Origin: an uncultured Lachnospiraceae bacterium
Lineage (GTDB): Bacteria > Bacillota > Clostridia > Lachnospirales > Lachnospiraceae
DNA length: 64,000 nucleotides
Assembly: GCA_947629585.1 (NCBI GenBank)
Contig: CANREH010000001.1
Location: 37,271 to 101,270 of the forward strand
Direction of reading: 5' to 3'
Position numbers and translations under genes: made by a program
The notes under the pieces: model-generated
The model's database searches: none
The model's input: only the letters and a program-made list of their open reading frames with translations
Told to the model about the DNA's origin: nothing
Shown: positions 17,624-27,700 of the stretch, piece by piece
How the letters are laid out: each line of letters opens with the position of its first letter
How positions within the stretch are numbered: the first letter of the stretch is position 1

Positions 17624-20600
17624 TTAGTTTGTTGATAATTTCTCAATATCTCTTTCTATAGAATTACCATCAGTATTTAAAGTTAGATCTCCGCCAAATT
17701 CATCATTCCAGTCAAGATCAGCCCCTGTAGCAAACCGGCTTCCTGCAAAAATAGCCTGTGTATTAAAGGTTGTCATACCAGAAAGTGCCACACCGTTATT
17801 ATTGGTAAGACTAGCGCTTAACTTAACAGAAGTACTGTCAATACCTGTCAGTGTACCATCCTCTAAGTAAATCGTAACACCATTTGGAAGAACTTTTTCA
17901 CCTTTGGTTGTGTTTACACGGATACCCTTATCTATATCTGTACCAACCGGCAGTGTCACACCGTTGACAGTCCAGTTAGACGGATTCAGTACAGTCTGAG
18001 ACAGCGGCGCCATAGCCGGGTAAGAAGTAAACTCAACATAAAGCGCATCTCTCTGCCCATCTTTTCCATTAACTTTGTCAAGCTGTGAAGCATTCGGAGT
18101 AGCTGCTTTTGCATCCGCAAGTACACTCAATACTCTGAAGGTCTCACCTACAGAATCATCACCAACCGTGAAGTCATAGCTAATAGTCTTAGAAGTATTG
18201 CCGACATCATCAGATACTCCTGTGACATACAGTGTATAATTACCCGTTGGCAATGTTGTTGTCTTAATACGAATCATTTCATCAGTTAAGCTAGAATAGC
18301 CCTGAACCTCTGCATTCCAAATCTTCTTGGTATCCTTGCTGTAAATCCTTACGCTGATATCAGCTAAGCTCTCTAAAGTATTCTGATCCTTATCAACGCC
18401 CTCTCCATTGACAGTTCCAAGCACCTTATCCCAGCTTGGCGTAATTGTATGTCCATACTGGTTAAAGCAGTCATTTCTGCCCTGTACCGGTTCCGTAAAT
18501 ACGATATCATATACAGAATTATGGGTATCATTAACCATATTAAACTCTTTGATATCCGGAGAAGTACCGTCATAACTTGTCACTACGCCGCTAAGCGCCT
18601 TAGTAACACCTGCTGCATTAGCTCTATGAACATTATTAGCAGGAATATCTCCTTCATTTTGAATACCATTTGCTAAATTCGTAACCGAATGCCATGCCAA
18701 TCCAACACCTAATGTATAGTTATAATATAATTTATCATCCCAGCTGTAATCCTTCAGCCTCGTCCAGTCCTTTGTTACTTCCATCTTAAGGCGTGGAAGC
18801 CCTTCTGGCGTATCTTCAATCCTTGTCAGCTTAAAGTCCTGACCAAGACCACGCTGCCAATCCCAAATTGTACGATTAAATCCACGGGTTGCATCTACCC
18901 ATGCACCGTTATCAAGGTTTCTAATTCTAATCGCATTCCTATCTTCAGGATCAAACAGCTGCTTTGCTTGCGGATCTTTATAACGTAAATAAATAATTCC
19001 TTTATTATCATCATCGGTAGTAGTGTCGCTAAGATTCTTATCACCATGACCAACCCACTGATATGTCCCATCTTCTCTTTCAACTGAAGTAAGTTCCTGG
19101 CCAACTGCAACACCAGCTAATTCCTGAATTGGCGTTGTAAATGTGATAATATACTGTTCTGGGGACTGTGCCTCTACACGAATATCAGGAACCTCCGTAT
19201 TTTCTGCGATAGTAAAGTTGAGGGATTTGGAAACCATAGTATTCGCATTATCTGATAATGCAGCATAGTCACCGATATTCTTTACCGTCAATGTATACTG
19301 GCCTGGACGGAAGTATACCTGTGTATTTGCATTATCCATAGTACGGCCTTCGATCTTTTCCTGCCCATTACCAAGCTCAATAATAATCTCATCCCTGTTA
19401 AGACCGTATTTATTATTCTCATCTACGGCAGTATAAATCTTCAGACCATAACCATAAGACGACTTATAGCCATCTCCTGACTCATAATAATCTCCATTCG
19501 TGCTTGTAAGGCTGCCCAAATTAGTACCATTGATACTATAATTATTAAGATTAAATGCACTCTTTATCCATTTATCTTTATTATCCTCATTCATCTTAAT
19601 TTCATTATTTAAATAGTCTATAAACTTTGGTGTGCCGTTATCATCATAACCATAAGCAACCACCGGCTGGTCAAAGGTAATCTTAATAGACTTCATATCA
19701 AACTCTTGTACATCTAAAATAGTAGGTACCGTAGTATCGGTAATACGTCCTGAAGTCGCAGAATCTGCATAATCAACTCTGGTATGATAATCTCTGAAGA
19801 ATAAAGTAAATCTGGAGTTATCCGATAATTCACAGCCATCCTTCAAAATAAATACCAGCGTATCATCCGTACCATTTACTTTCTGGATATCACGGATTTT
19901 CCTTGTATAATCATAAGGCTGATTATTATTCCAAGCTTGATATACTTTAGCATCATACAAATCATTTGGATTATCTTTTTCATTTGCCTTATCTTTTACC
20001 AGCAGCTGGAAGTAACGCGCGTCATTTCCTTTCAAGGTAACGCCATTCTTTACATCATTAACCGATCCATCTGCTACCGCTCCGGTAGAAGTCAAAAACC
20101 ACTCCGGCTCTACTGCACGGTCAAAGGTCAGTAAAATCCTGTCACAGCTTTCCACAACAGCCTGTTTTACCCTTACAGTCTTAGATTCATCCACTGTAAC
20201 ATTTTCAGGATTCAGGGTAATATAAAGGTCATTAGACTGCTTACCGACAATCTGTTTTTGTTCTGCATCTGCATTTCTGACACGGGAAACCGTAGCCCTA
20301 ACTGTAGAAGTCACAGAATTCTTAAGAGTAGCGGAAGTAAAGATAACCTGACCTTCCCATCTCTGAGTAGCTGCATTATATGTCAGCGTAACGTCGTTCT
20401 GGGACAGGGAACCAATACCTGCAGTACCTAATGCAAGCTCTGCTGTAACTAACATATCCGATGTTACCGTAGAATCTGCAGGAGTTTCCAGAATAACATC
20501 AATCGTAGCCTGATCCTTGCTGTCTGCCGTGATGGATGTCTTATTAGCACTTAAGGTAAGTCTGTAATCTGTCAGGATAGCGGAACCTGTTGTATCCCCT

Positions 20601-21322
20601 GTAGAACCAGGAGTTATAACATCGCCAGTAGAACCAGGTGCCGTTGCGCCAGGATTCTGATCCTGCTCTTCTGCCTCTACAACCGTAATCTGGATAGTAC
20701 CGCCCTCTACTACCTGATCGCCATTTGCAGCAGATACGGAAATCGTAGCCGTACCAGGTGCAACTGCTTCAAATAAACCATTGCTTGCGTTCGTAACCTT
20801 CAATACAGAAGAATCACTGGATGTAAAGGTCTTTGCATAAGCGCCCTTTGCAGCCTTTGGTGCAATCGTAGCGTCTGCATTCACAATCGTACCAACCGTT
20901 ACTGTCTTTGTAGCGATATCCTTTAAAGTAATGCTGCTTGCGAGCTGCTTTAAGGTAACCTTCTTGGTAACAGACTTAATCTTCTTACCCTTTGCATTTC
21001 TTACAACAGCCTTAATCTTTGTTGCAGAACCATCAGCGATGTTCTTAGCAGCCATTACTGTAAATTTGCTGGAAATCTTAGCTCCCTTTGCCTTAATCTT
21101 CTTCTTTGCAAATTTTACGCCGCCGTTTGTGCTGGAAAAGTTAACGGTGTAACCTTTCTTAAGGTTCTTCACTGTCATGCTGTAAGCCTTGCCAGAGTAT
21201 ACTGTCGTAGACTTGACAGTAAGCTTTGGTGCTGCCGCTGCATCAGCGCTTGCTGGTATAGCTGTTGCTGCCATAGCCAGTGAAAGAACTGCAGCTAAAG
21301 ACTTAAAATTATTTTTCTTCAT
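17624..21322 (-). CDS. large secreted Ig-like surface (S-layer-like) protein
   Basis: 1232 aa. A signal peptide (MKKNNFKSLAAVLSLAMAA, cleavage near ASA-DA about residue 28) precedes Lys-rich beta modules to about 145 and a Big_2-like bacterial Ig domain at about 145-215, ending APGTATISVSA. A Pro/Gly/Ser/Thr linker (about 220-250) leads to several beta-sandwich domains with DTTVPTILDVQEF and DGTSPDIKEF strands like Ig-like adhesin repeats. There is no LPXTG, SLH or CWB2 anchor, so attachment is by an unknown means or the N-terminal basic modules. Codon use is plainer and more AT-leaning than neighbours, consistent with high expression. An S-layer or adhesin role is inferred. Confidence 0.82.
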   Translation of the reverse strand: MKKNNFKSLAAVLSLAMAATAIPASADAAAAPKLTVKSTTVYSGKAYSMTVKNLKKGYTVNFSSTNGGVKFAKKKIKAKGAKISSKFTVMAAKNIADGSATKIKAVVRNAKGKKIKSVTKKVTLKQLASSITLKDIATKTVTVGTIVNADATIAPKAAKGAYAKTFTSSDSSVLKVTNASNGLFEAVAPGTATISVSAANGDQVVEGGTIQITVVEAEEQDQNPGATAPGSTGDVITPGSTGDTTGSAILTDYRLTLSANKTSITADSKDQATIDVILETPADSTVTSDMLVTAELALGTAGIGSLSQNDVTLTYNAATQRWEGQVIFTSATLKNSVTSTVRATVSRVRNADAEQKQIVGKQSNDLYITLNPENVTVDESKTVRVKQAVVESCDRILLTFDRAVEPEWFLTSTGAVADGSVNDVKNGVTLKGNDARYFQLLVKDKANEKDNPNDLYDAKVYQAWNNNQPYDYTRKIRDIQKVNGTDDTLVFILKDGCELSDNSRFTLFFRDYHTRVDYADSATSGRITDTTVPTILDVQEFDMKSIKITFDQPVVAYGYDDNGTPKFIDYLNNEIKMNEDNKDKWIKSAFNLNNYSINGTNLGSLTSTNGDYYESGDGYKSSYGYGLKIYTAVDENNKYGLNRDEIIIELGNGQEKIEGRTMDNANTQVYFRPGQYTLTVKNIGDYAALSDNANTMVSKSLNFTIAENTEVPDIRVEAQSPEQYIITFTTPIQELAGVAVGQELTSVEREDGTYQWVGHGDKNLSDTTTDDDNKGIIYLRYKDPQAKQLFDPEDRNAIRIRNLDNGAWVDATRGFNRTIWDWQRGLGQDFKLTRIEDTPEGLPRLKMEVTKDWTRLKDYSWDDKLYYNYTLGVGLAWHSVTNLANGIQNEGDIPANNVHRANAAGVTKALSGVVTSYDGTSPDIKEFNMVNDTHNSVYDIVFTEPVQGRNDCFNQYGHTITPSWDKVLGTVNGEGVDKDQNTLESLADISVRIYSKDTKKIWNAEVQGYSSLTDEMIRIKTTTLPTGNYTLYVTGVSDDVGNTSKTISYDFTVGDDSVGETFRVLSVLADAKAATPNASQLDKVNGKDGQRDALYVEFTSYPAMAPLSQTVLNPSNWTVNGVTLPVGTDIDKGIRVNTTKGEKVLPNGVTIYLEDGTLTGIDSTSVKLSASLTNNNGVALSGMTTFNTQAIFAGSRFATGADLDWNDEFGGDLTLNTDGNSIERDIEKLSTN

Positions 21323-21354
21323 TTTTCTTCCTCCTTGAATATTTGGTTGAGAAA

Positions 21355-21462
21355 TTATACCTGTTTCGTCTGGAATCTCCTTAACCTTACAAGAAGCTCC
21401 ATAAGGAGTATAATCACTCCAATAACAAGACCGATTATAACAGCATTAATTTCAAAGATCAA
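21355..21462 (-). CDS. 35-residue single-helix membrane peptide (candidate)
   Basis: In-frame ORF from TTG 21462 (GAGAAGG six nt upstream) to TAA, ending 32 bp before the surface-protein ATG. The predicted peptide has a short acidic start (MIFEIN), about 20 aliphatic residues (AVIIGLVIGVIILLMELLV) and a basic tail (RLRRFQTKQV). This is a plausible small membrane protein or membrane toxin. It has no ATG, so translation is uncertain. It resembles Fst-type and other type I toxins only in general shape. Confidence 0.4.
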   Translation of the reverse strand: MIFEINAVIIGLVIGVIILLMELLVRLRRFQTKQV

Positions 21463-21755
21463 GTATAACCTTCTCAATTTCTGCAAAATGTGCCATGGAG
21501 ACGGCTTCGGCCTGAGTGATATACCTGCGATAAAGCATCTATGGGTCCCCTTTTCTCTGATTGAACACTTCTCACACCGTATTCTGCTATCGCCCTGTGC
21601 CTTATCGTTATGCCTATATAATGCACTTTGACTATGGCATTTTTATGTCAGTGGGTTGTCATTTTTAGACTATTTCTATGGTATCTGCCTGAAAATTTGA
21701 CATAACTGCCCGGATGCCTGCCTTATTTATCAATATCGATACCTCCATAATATTT
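21463..21755 (-). other. long leader region of the surface-protein gene
   Basis: About 290 bp without a convincing gene. On the minus strand GCGATAGCA can pair with TGC-TT-TATCGC about 60 nt away, and ATGCC/GGCAT closes another hairpin, so the leader can fold. No known riboswitch consensus was recognised. AT-rich -10-like elements (TATATA) occur without a good -35, so the promoter is not placed. Confidence 0.4.
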
Positions 21756-21784
21756 GAGAGGAATGAAAAAATATCATTCCTCTC
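21756..21784 (-). terminator. hairpin after thrC
   Basis: Perfect 11-bp stem (GAGAGGAATGA/TCATTCCTCTC) 19 bp beyond the thrC stop. The U-tract is poor on both strands, so termination strength is uncertain. Confidence 0.5.
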
Positions 21785-21802
21785 TGTTTCCTACAAAAAA
21801 TA

Positions 21803-23290
21803 TTAAAGCCCCAGTATCTCCTCCACGGCCTCCTGCATTTTATCCGCAGGACAGACCCGGTTGTGCAGAACCTCGGCATTGCGGATTTCCTCTACCGCCT
21901 GCGGCACCCTGACGCCGGAGAGCTCGGAAAGTTCATCGACCAGTTCAAAGTCTGACATATTGTCATATTTAGAGCTGATGGCATTCATGACGCTTCTTGT
22001 AAACTTGAATGGGCTTGCGGTAGACGCGATCAGCATTTTGACCTGATCCCCGGAAGCCGTCTGGTAAGCATGGCTTACGGAAGCTGCTACGGCAGTGTGC
22101 GTGTCAACAATATAGCCATCCAGTTCATAGATACGCTTAATCGTCTCCGCTACTTTCTGCTCATCCGCGTACCCGCCGGTAAAATCAGCAAGCCCTTTCT
22201 GCATTTCTTCCGTAATGGTATAATTCCCGTCCTCTGCCAGGGACTTCATAAACTTTGCCGTTGCCTCCGGATCATCCCCGGTCAGTTTGTAAATCATGCG
22301 CTCTAAATTAGAAGAAATCAGGATATCCATCGACGGGGAAGTCGTCAGCACAAACTCCCTGTTCTTATCATAAGTCCCTGTCCGGAAGAAGTCATACAGC
22401 ACCTTATTGTCATTGGAAGCACAGACCAGCTTCTTAATCGGGACACCCATGCACTTTGCGTAGTAAGCAGCAAGAATATTTCCAAAATTCCCGGTAGGGA
22501 CGGTTACATTGATGGATTCCCCGCGGGAAATCTCAAAATCCTTCAACAGTCTCGAATAGGCATAGACGTAGTAAACAATCTGCGGAACAAGCCGCCCGAT
22601 ATTGATGGAATTGGCGGAAGAGAACTGGTATCCCGCCTTATCCATGCGCTCCGCAAGCTCTTTATTATTAAACATTGCCTTGACGCCGCTCTGCGCGTCG
22701 TCAAAATTTCCTTCAATGCCGATAACGTAAGTATTCTTTCCTTTCTGCGTCACCATCTGCTTTTCCTGAATCGGGCTGACGCCGTTTTTCGGATAAAATA
22801 CAATAATGCCTGTCCCTTCTACATCCGCAAACCCTGCAAGCGCCGCCTTCCCAGTGTCGCCGGAGGTCGCCGTGAGGATCATAATCTTATTGGTTACCCT
22901 GTTTTTCTTTGCCGCCGTAGTCAAAAGGTGCGGCAGGATGGAAAGCGCCATATCTTTAAATGCGATTGTCGCGCCGTGGAACAGTTCCAGGAAATAAGCG
23001 TCATCCGCTTTTCTGATAGAAACAATATCCTCGGTATCAAATTTGGAATCATAAGCCCGGCTGATACAGCTTTTTAATTCCTCTTCCGTAAAATCCGTTA
23101 AGAACAGCTTCATTACCTCATAGGCCGTTTCCTGGTACGTAAGCTTTGCAAATTCCGAAAGATCCTTATCTAACTTCGGGATCTCCTCCGGCACAAATAA
23201 ACCGCCGTCGTCGGCAAGCCCTTTCAAAATTGCCTCAGAAGCCGTTACCCGAATCTCTGCGCTTCTGGTGCTTTTATACATCAAATCCAT
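21803..23290 (-). CDS. thrC: threonine synthase
   Basis: Converts O-phosphohomoserine to threonine with PLP. Motifs: the PLP lysine in ATIAFKDMALS (near residue 112), the phosphate loop TATSGDTGKAALAGF, and the N-terminal YKSTRS of the long (class with N-terminal extension) synthases. Length 495 aa is normal for this subgroup. It begins 25 bp after pfkA on the same strand, an unusual pairing that suggests cotranscription from the pfkA promoter. No T-box is present. Confidence 0.93.
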   Translation of the reverse strand: MDLMYKSTRSAEIRVTASEAILKGLADDGGLFVPEEIPKLDKDLSEFAKLTYQETAYEVMKLFLTDFTEEELKSCISRAYDSKFDTEDIVSIRKADDAYFLELFHGATIAFKDMALSILPHLLTTAAKKNRVTNKIMILTATSGDTGKAALAGFADVEGTGIIVFYPKNGVSPIQEKQMVTQKGKNTYVIGIEGNFDDAQSGVKAMFNNKELAERMDKAGYQFSSANSINIGRLVPQIVYYVYAYSRLLKDFEISRGESINVTVPTGNFGNILAAYYAKCMGVPIKKLVCASNDNKVLYDFFRTGTYDKNREFVLTTSPSMDILISSNLERMIYKLTGDDPEATAKFMKSLAEDGNYTITEEMQKGLADFTGGYADEQKVAETIKRIYELDGYIVDTHTAVAASVSHAYQTASGDQVKMLIASTASPFKFTRSVMNAISSKYDNMSDFELVDELSELSGVRVPQAVEEIRNAEVLHNRVCPADKMQEAVEEILGL

Positions 23291-23314
23291 CTCTTTTCCC
23301 TGCTCTTTCTTAAA

Positions 23315-24289
23315 TTATCTGGACAGCTTCTTGCTGCAGTCATACATATACTGGTCAATATCCTTTGACATATTCAGCGCTTCCTGGATATCAAAATCGG
23401 TGAACTGTCCATTCTTATAACCGACTACCCGGTTGGTCTTCCCTTCGCATAGAAGATCGACTGCCTTTGCGCCCATGATGGAAGCATACACCCGGTCCTT
23501 GCAGGTCGGGCTTCCGCCTCTCTGGATATGGCCGATGATCGTAGCCCTTGTCTCAATCCCGGTGGCTTCCTCAATCCTCTTTGCAAGCCCCTGGGAATCG
23601 CCGATCCCTTCCGCATTGACAATAATATGGTGTGTCTTTCCCAGCTCTCTCTTTGCCTTAATAATTTTCAGTATCGTATCTTCATTATGATCATAACGCT
23701 CGGTAATCAGGATATCCTCCGCGCCGGAAGCAATTCCACAGTATAATGCGATATATCCTGCATTGCGCCCCATAACCTCTACAATACTGCAGCGTTCATG
23801 GGAAGCGGATGTATCACGCAGCTTATCAATAGCCTCCATAGCCGTATTGATTGCTGTGTCAAAGCCGATTGTATATTCTGTACAGGCGATATCAAGGTCA
23901 ATCGTTCCCGGGAGCGCAACCGTATTGATCCCTAAGTTGGCAAGCTTCCTTGCACCCTGGAAAGAACCGTCTCCTCCGATAACAACAAGGCCGTCAATTC
24001 CATGCTTCCTGCAGATCTCTGCGCCTTTCTTCTGCCCCGCCACGGTACGGAATTCCGCGCAGCGCGCCGTATAGAGGATGGTGCCTCCGCGCGAGATAAT
24101 ATCCGATACGCTCATGGCATCCAAATCAATGATTTCCTCCGCCAAAAGCCCGCTGTATCCTCTTAAAATTCCTTTTACCTTACGTCCGTTTGCAATCGCG
24201 GTACGGACCACCGCACGAATCGTCGCATTCATTCCCGGGGAATCGCCGCCGCTTGTCAATACTCCAATGGTGCTTACATTATTTGCCAT
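23315..24289 (-). CDS. pfkA: 6-phosphofructokinase
   Basis: Phosphorylates fructose 6-phosphate in glycolysis. N-terminal GVLTSGGDSPGMNA, nucleotide motif VIGGDGSFQGA, and the catalytic loop read PGTIDLD, where Leu replaces the usual Asn of PGTIDND. The Gly in PGT (not Lys) and the GGDGS motif indicate ATP rather than pyrophosphate as donor. From ATG 24289 the protein is 324 aa, normal; an earlier ATG at 24304 overlaps the ribosome site GGAGG. A promoter lies at 24372-24400. The Leu substitution next to the catalytic aspartates is worth checking for activity. Confidence 0.92.
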   Translation of the reverse strand: MANNVSTIGVLTSGGDSPGMNATIRAVVRTAIANGRKVKGILRGYSGLLAEEIIDLDAMSVSDIISRGGTILYTARCAEFRTVAGQKKGAEICRKHGIDGLVVIGGDGSFQGARKLANLGINTVALPGTIDLDIACTEYTIGFDTAINTAMEAIDKLRDTSASHERCSIVEVMGRNAGYIALYCGIASGAEDILITERYDHNEDTILKIIKAKRELGKTHHIIVNAEGIGDSQGLAKRIEEATGIETRATIIGHIQRGGSPTCKDRVYASIMGAKAVDLLCEGKTNRVVGYKNGQFTDFDIQEALNMSKDIDQYMYDCSKKLSR

Positions 24290-24371
24290 GATACATTCCT
24301 CCATCTTTTATTAATTACAGGCAGTTATTTTCTCTTTTGCCTGATAAAAATTTCCATCTTCAGCCGTTCTT

Positions 24372-24400
24372 AATTTACCACAAATTCCCTTGTTTTTCAA
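24372..24400 (-). promoter_or_regulatory. pfkA promoter
   Basis: TTGAAA (24395-24400) and TAAATT (24372-24377) on the minus strand with 17-bp spacing, about 80 nt before the start codon. It is 38 bp from, and divergent to, the antitoxin RNA promoter at 24439-24467. Confidence 0.6.
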
Positions 24401-24438
24401 TACTTTTTCCCTGGACTGCGATATTTTACAAATTTTCC

Positions 24439-24467
24439 TTGAAAATTTTCTCCATATGTGCTACACT
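24439..24467 (+). promoter_or_regulatory. promoter of antisense antitoxin RNA
   Basis: TTGAAA (24439-24444), 17 bp, TACACT (24462-24467) preceded by TG at -15 (extended -10). It faces the holin-like toxin gene and no ORF follows it. Confidence 0.68.
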
Positions 24468-24473
24468 GAGCAT

Positions 24474-24566
24474 ACAAAAAAGGAACAACCGCCCACAAGG
24501 TGGGTTGATCAATAGTGGATAGAAAAACTACCCCACCACTCACCAAAGTTTAGGGGTGGTTTTTCT
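24474..24566 (+). ncRNA. candidate antitoxin RNA (RatA-like arrangement)
   Basis: Predicted RNA of about 93 nt: a 5' hairpin (CCCAC/GTGGG, 24492-24504), then a terminator whose arms are 24522-24534 and 24553-24565 with a 5-T tail. The terminator stem works in both directions. It is convergent with the toxin mRNA and overlaps its 3' end, as in B. subtilis txpA/ratA. Exact ends are inferred. Confidence 0.68.
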
Positions 24567-24574
24567 ATGTAAGC

Positions 24575-24664
24575 TTACTTACAAAACGTAAAAACGAATG
24601 TAAGCAATGCCAAAAGAAATATGCCGAATGTCAGCATATCTTTAAAATCAAATTGATTTCTCAT
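24575..24664 (-). CDS. putative holin-like toxin peptide (type I TA)
   Basis: 29-aa peptide: MRNQFDFKDML, then a membrane helix TFGIFLLALLTFVFTF and a CK end. The core FGxFxLALLTFV is that of the putative holin-like toxin (Hol_Tox) family of Firmicute type I toxins. GGAGGTG lies 7 nt before the chosen ATG; an ATG two codons earlier is too close. The mRNA has complementary ends: 24716-24725 with 24482-24491 and 24696-24707 with 24499-24510, each with one wobble, so it can fold back. Membrane damage as the function is family knowledge; activity here is untested. Confidence 0.75.
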   Translation of the reverse strand: MRNQFDFKDMLTFGIFLLALLTFVFTFCK

Positions 24665-24734
24665 AGGCATCACCTCCATCCCTTAAAGAATGAAAGATCA
24701 GCCCACCCCGCAGCACGGTTGTCCCTTATATAAA

Positions 24735-24763
24735 ATATTATCATGCTTTCATGGCTTTTTCAA
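24735..24763 (-). promoter_or_regulatory. toxin promoter embedded in dnaE 3' end
   Basis: Minus strand TTGAAA (24758-24763) and TAATAT (24735-24740), 17-bp spacing. The -35 lies inside the last codons of dnaE and the -10 directly after its stop, so toxin transcription starts near 24729. Confidence 0.62.
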
Positions 24764-27700
24764 TACTCTTTTCCCGGACTGCGATATTTTGCTTCCCGTA
24801 ATGCTCCTGCAGAACCGCAAGCACATCCTCAATGCGGACATTGCAGTTTCCCGGCAGTATTTTCTGCTTTTTCTCCTGTTTACAGTAAATCACCACGCGG
24901 TCATTTCCCTCGGAATCTTTAAGGAGACGGAACAGTTCCTTCTCCCCGTTCCGGTAATCGCTGATGGACGGATACTGAATCCACAGTTCTCTCGGAATCT
25001 CGTCAAAAAGGATCATTTCCTGCAAAATCATCTTGGCGGGCTTTTCTTCCTCCACCGTCACTTTTCCCTTAATAAAGACTTTATTTTCCTCTGCCAGTTT
25101 TTCCCGGTAACGCTCATAATCCCTCGGGAACACCAGCACTTCTACAACGCCGGTCAAATCTTCCACCGACAAAAACGCCATCATGGTATTGGTCCTGGTA
25201 AGCTTATTCGTCTTTTCTATAATCATGCCGCCGATAATCTCAATCTCCCCGTCCTTTACCAAAGCGTTCCCGGTATCCTCCGATACGGCAAAGTCAAGGG
25301 CTTTTCTGGTAATATTTTTCTCTAACAGCGCCTGCTGTTCTTCCAGCGGATGCCCGCTGACATAAAATCCCATCACTTCTTTTTCAAAGGCAAGGAGCTG
25401 GTCTTTTGGGTATTCCCCTGCTTTTACCAGCTTTACCTGCGCCTTTTCCTTCTCCTCCGGGGCGGTAAAGTCAAACAGGGAGAGCTGCCCGGTCACTTCC
25501 TCTTTGCGCTGTTTCATGACAGCGTCTATCATTGCCGAATAGGAGAGCATTTTTTCTTTCCTCGTTCCCGGCATGGAATCCATCGCCCCGGCTTTGATCA
25601 AGGCTTCCAGGATACGCTTATTGGCGTCCCCCGTTTTCATACGGCTGATAAAATCATACAGGGAAGGGAACGGCCCGCCTGCCGCCCTTTCTTCCAGAAT
25701 TCCCTGCACGACAGGCTTCCCGACCCCTTTAATTGACGCCATGCCATAGCGGATGCCGATACAGCGCTGTTTCCCGGTCTCATCCCTGCGGTAAACAGGA
25801 AGGAACACTCCTTCCCCTTCATTGACGTCCGGCGGCAGCAGGGAAATCCCCATTTCCCGGCAACTATAAACATATTCAATCGTCTTTGCCGGATGATCGA
25901 CAACAGAGGTTAAAAGCGCTGCCATAAATTCATACGGATAGTGGTATTTTAACCATGCCGTCTGGTAAGAAACCACGGCATAGGCGGCCGCATGGGATTT
26001 ATTAAACGCATATTTCGCAAAATCGATCATTTCATCAAAGATTTTATCCGCCACCTGCTCGGAAATTCCCCGTTTGATACAGCCCTCCACGTCCTCTTCC
26101 TCACTGCCGTAGACAAAATTCCTTCGCTCTTTTTCCATGACGGCGGCTTTTTTCTTGGACATGGCTCGCCGCACCAGATCGCTCCTGCCATAGCTGTAAC
26201 CGGCAAGGTCGCGCACAATCTGCATGACCTGCTCCTGATAGACGATACAGCCGTAAGTCGGCGCCAGGATCGGCTCTAACTCCGGGCATTCGTAAACAAT
26301 CCTCTCCGGATGCTTCTTCCCGTCCACATAACGGGGGATAAAATCCATCGGTCCCGGACGGTACAGGGAAATCCCCGCAATAATGTCCTCCATTCCCTGC
26401 GGCTTTAAATCTTTCATGAAGGACTTCATCCCCGCACTTTCCAACTGGAACACGCCGTCCGTCTTCGCCGCCCCTATCATGCCAAAAACACCGCTGTCTT
26501 CATAGTTAAAGCTGTCCATCGTCAGCTTTTCCTCATGCGAACGATTCACCAGATCCATCGCCGACCGGATTACGGTCAGAGTACGAAGCCCCAAGAAATC
26601 CATTTTTAACAGCCCCAGTTCTTCCAGCGTCGTCATGGTGAACTGCGTCGTAATCGCATCGTCCCCGTTGGACTTTGACAGTGGGACATATTCCTCCACA
26701 TTTTCCTTACTGATCACGACTCCGGCGGCGTGCATGGAAGTATGCCTCGGCAGCCCCTCCAGGCGCAGGGACATATCAATTAAATGCTTCGCCGATTCAT
26801 CATTTTCATAGACGGCTTTTAATTCCGGATTGGTTTCCAGCGCCTTTCTGATCGTCATGCCAAGATCATGCGGGATCATTTTCGCCACAGAATCCACGTA
26901 GGAATACGGCATCGCCATGACACGCCCGACATCCCTGATTACGGCGCGCGCCGCCATCGTTCCAAAGGTGACAATCTGCACGACCCGTTCCTTGCCATAT
27001 TTTTCCACCACATAGTCAATGACTTCCTGCCGCCGCTCATAACAAAAATCAATATCAATATCCGGCATGGTAAGCCGCTCCGGGTTTAGGAAACGCTCAA
27101 ACAGCAGGTTATAGCGGATCGGATCAATATCCGTAATCCCCAGGCTGTACGCCACAATGCTTCCGGCTGCCGAGCCGCGTCCCGGCCCAACTGCAATCTC
27201 ATGATCCTTCGCATATTTGATAAAATCCCAGACAATCAGGAAATAATCCACAAACCCCATGTTATGGATCGTGTTTAATTCATAGTCAAGCCGTTCTTTT
27301 AACTCCTCCGCCTGCTGTCCATAACGCCTTGCCAGCCCTTCGCTGCACAGCTTTTTCAGATACTCCCATGCGCTGAACCCGTCCGGCACGTCAAACCTCG
27401 GCAGCTTATATTCCCCAAAGACAATTTCCACATGGCAGCGCTCTGCGATTTTATGAGTATTTTCCAGCGCTTCCAGGGCATAGGGAAATAACTGCTTCAT
27501 CTCCTCTTCCGATTTTACATAATACTGACCCCCGTCATATCTCATACGGTTTTCATCCGTCAGAAGCTTCTGCGTCTGGATACATAAAAGGATATCATGC
27601 GCATCCGCGTCCTCCGGATAAATATAATGGGTATCGTTCGTCGCCACCAACGGGATTCCCGTTTCCTGATGAAGCTTTAACAGCGATTGGTTGACAATCT

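Noticed and set aside
21471..21626. 50-codon GTG ORF in the surface-protein leader (minus strand)
   Set aside because: No ribosome site, start codon lies on a possible promoter, and the peptide has no recognisable pattern; folding of the RNA explains the region better.
21463..21755. c-di-GMP riboswitch in the surface-protein leader
   Set aside because: GGCACAGGGC has superficial similarity, but the conserved GCAAAGCC/GAAA tetraloop contacts are absent.
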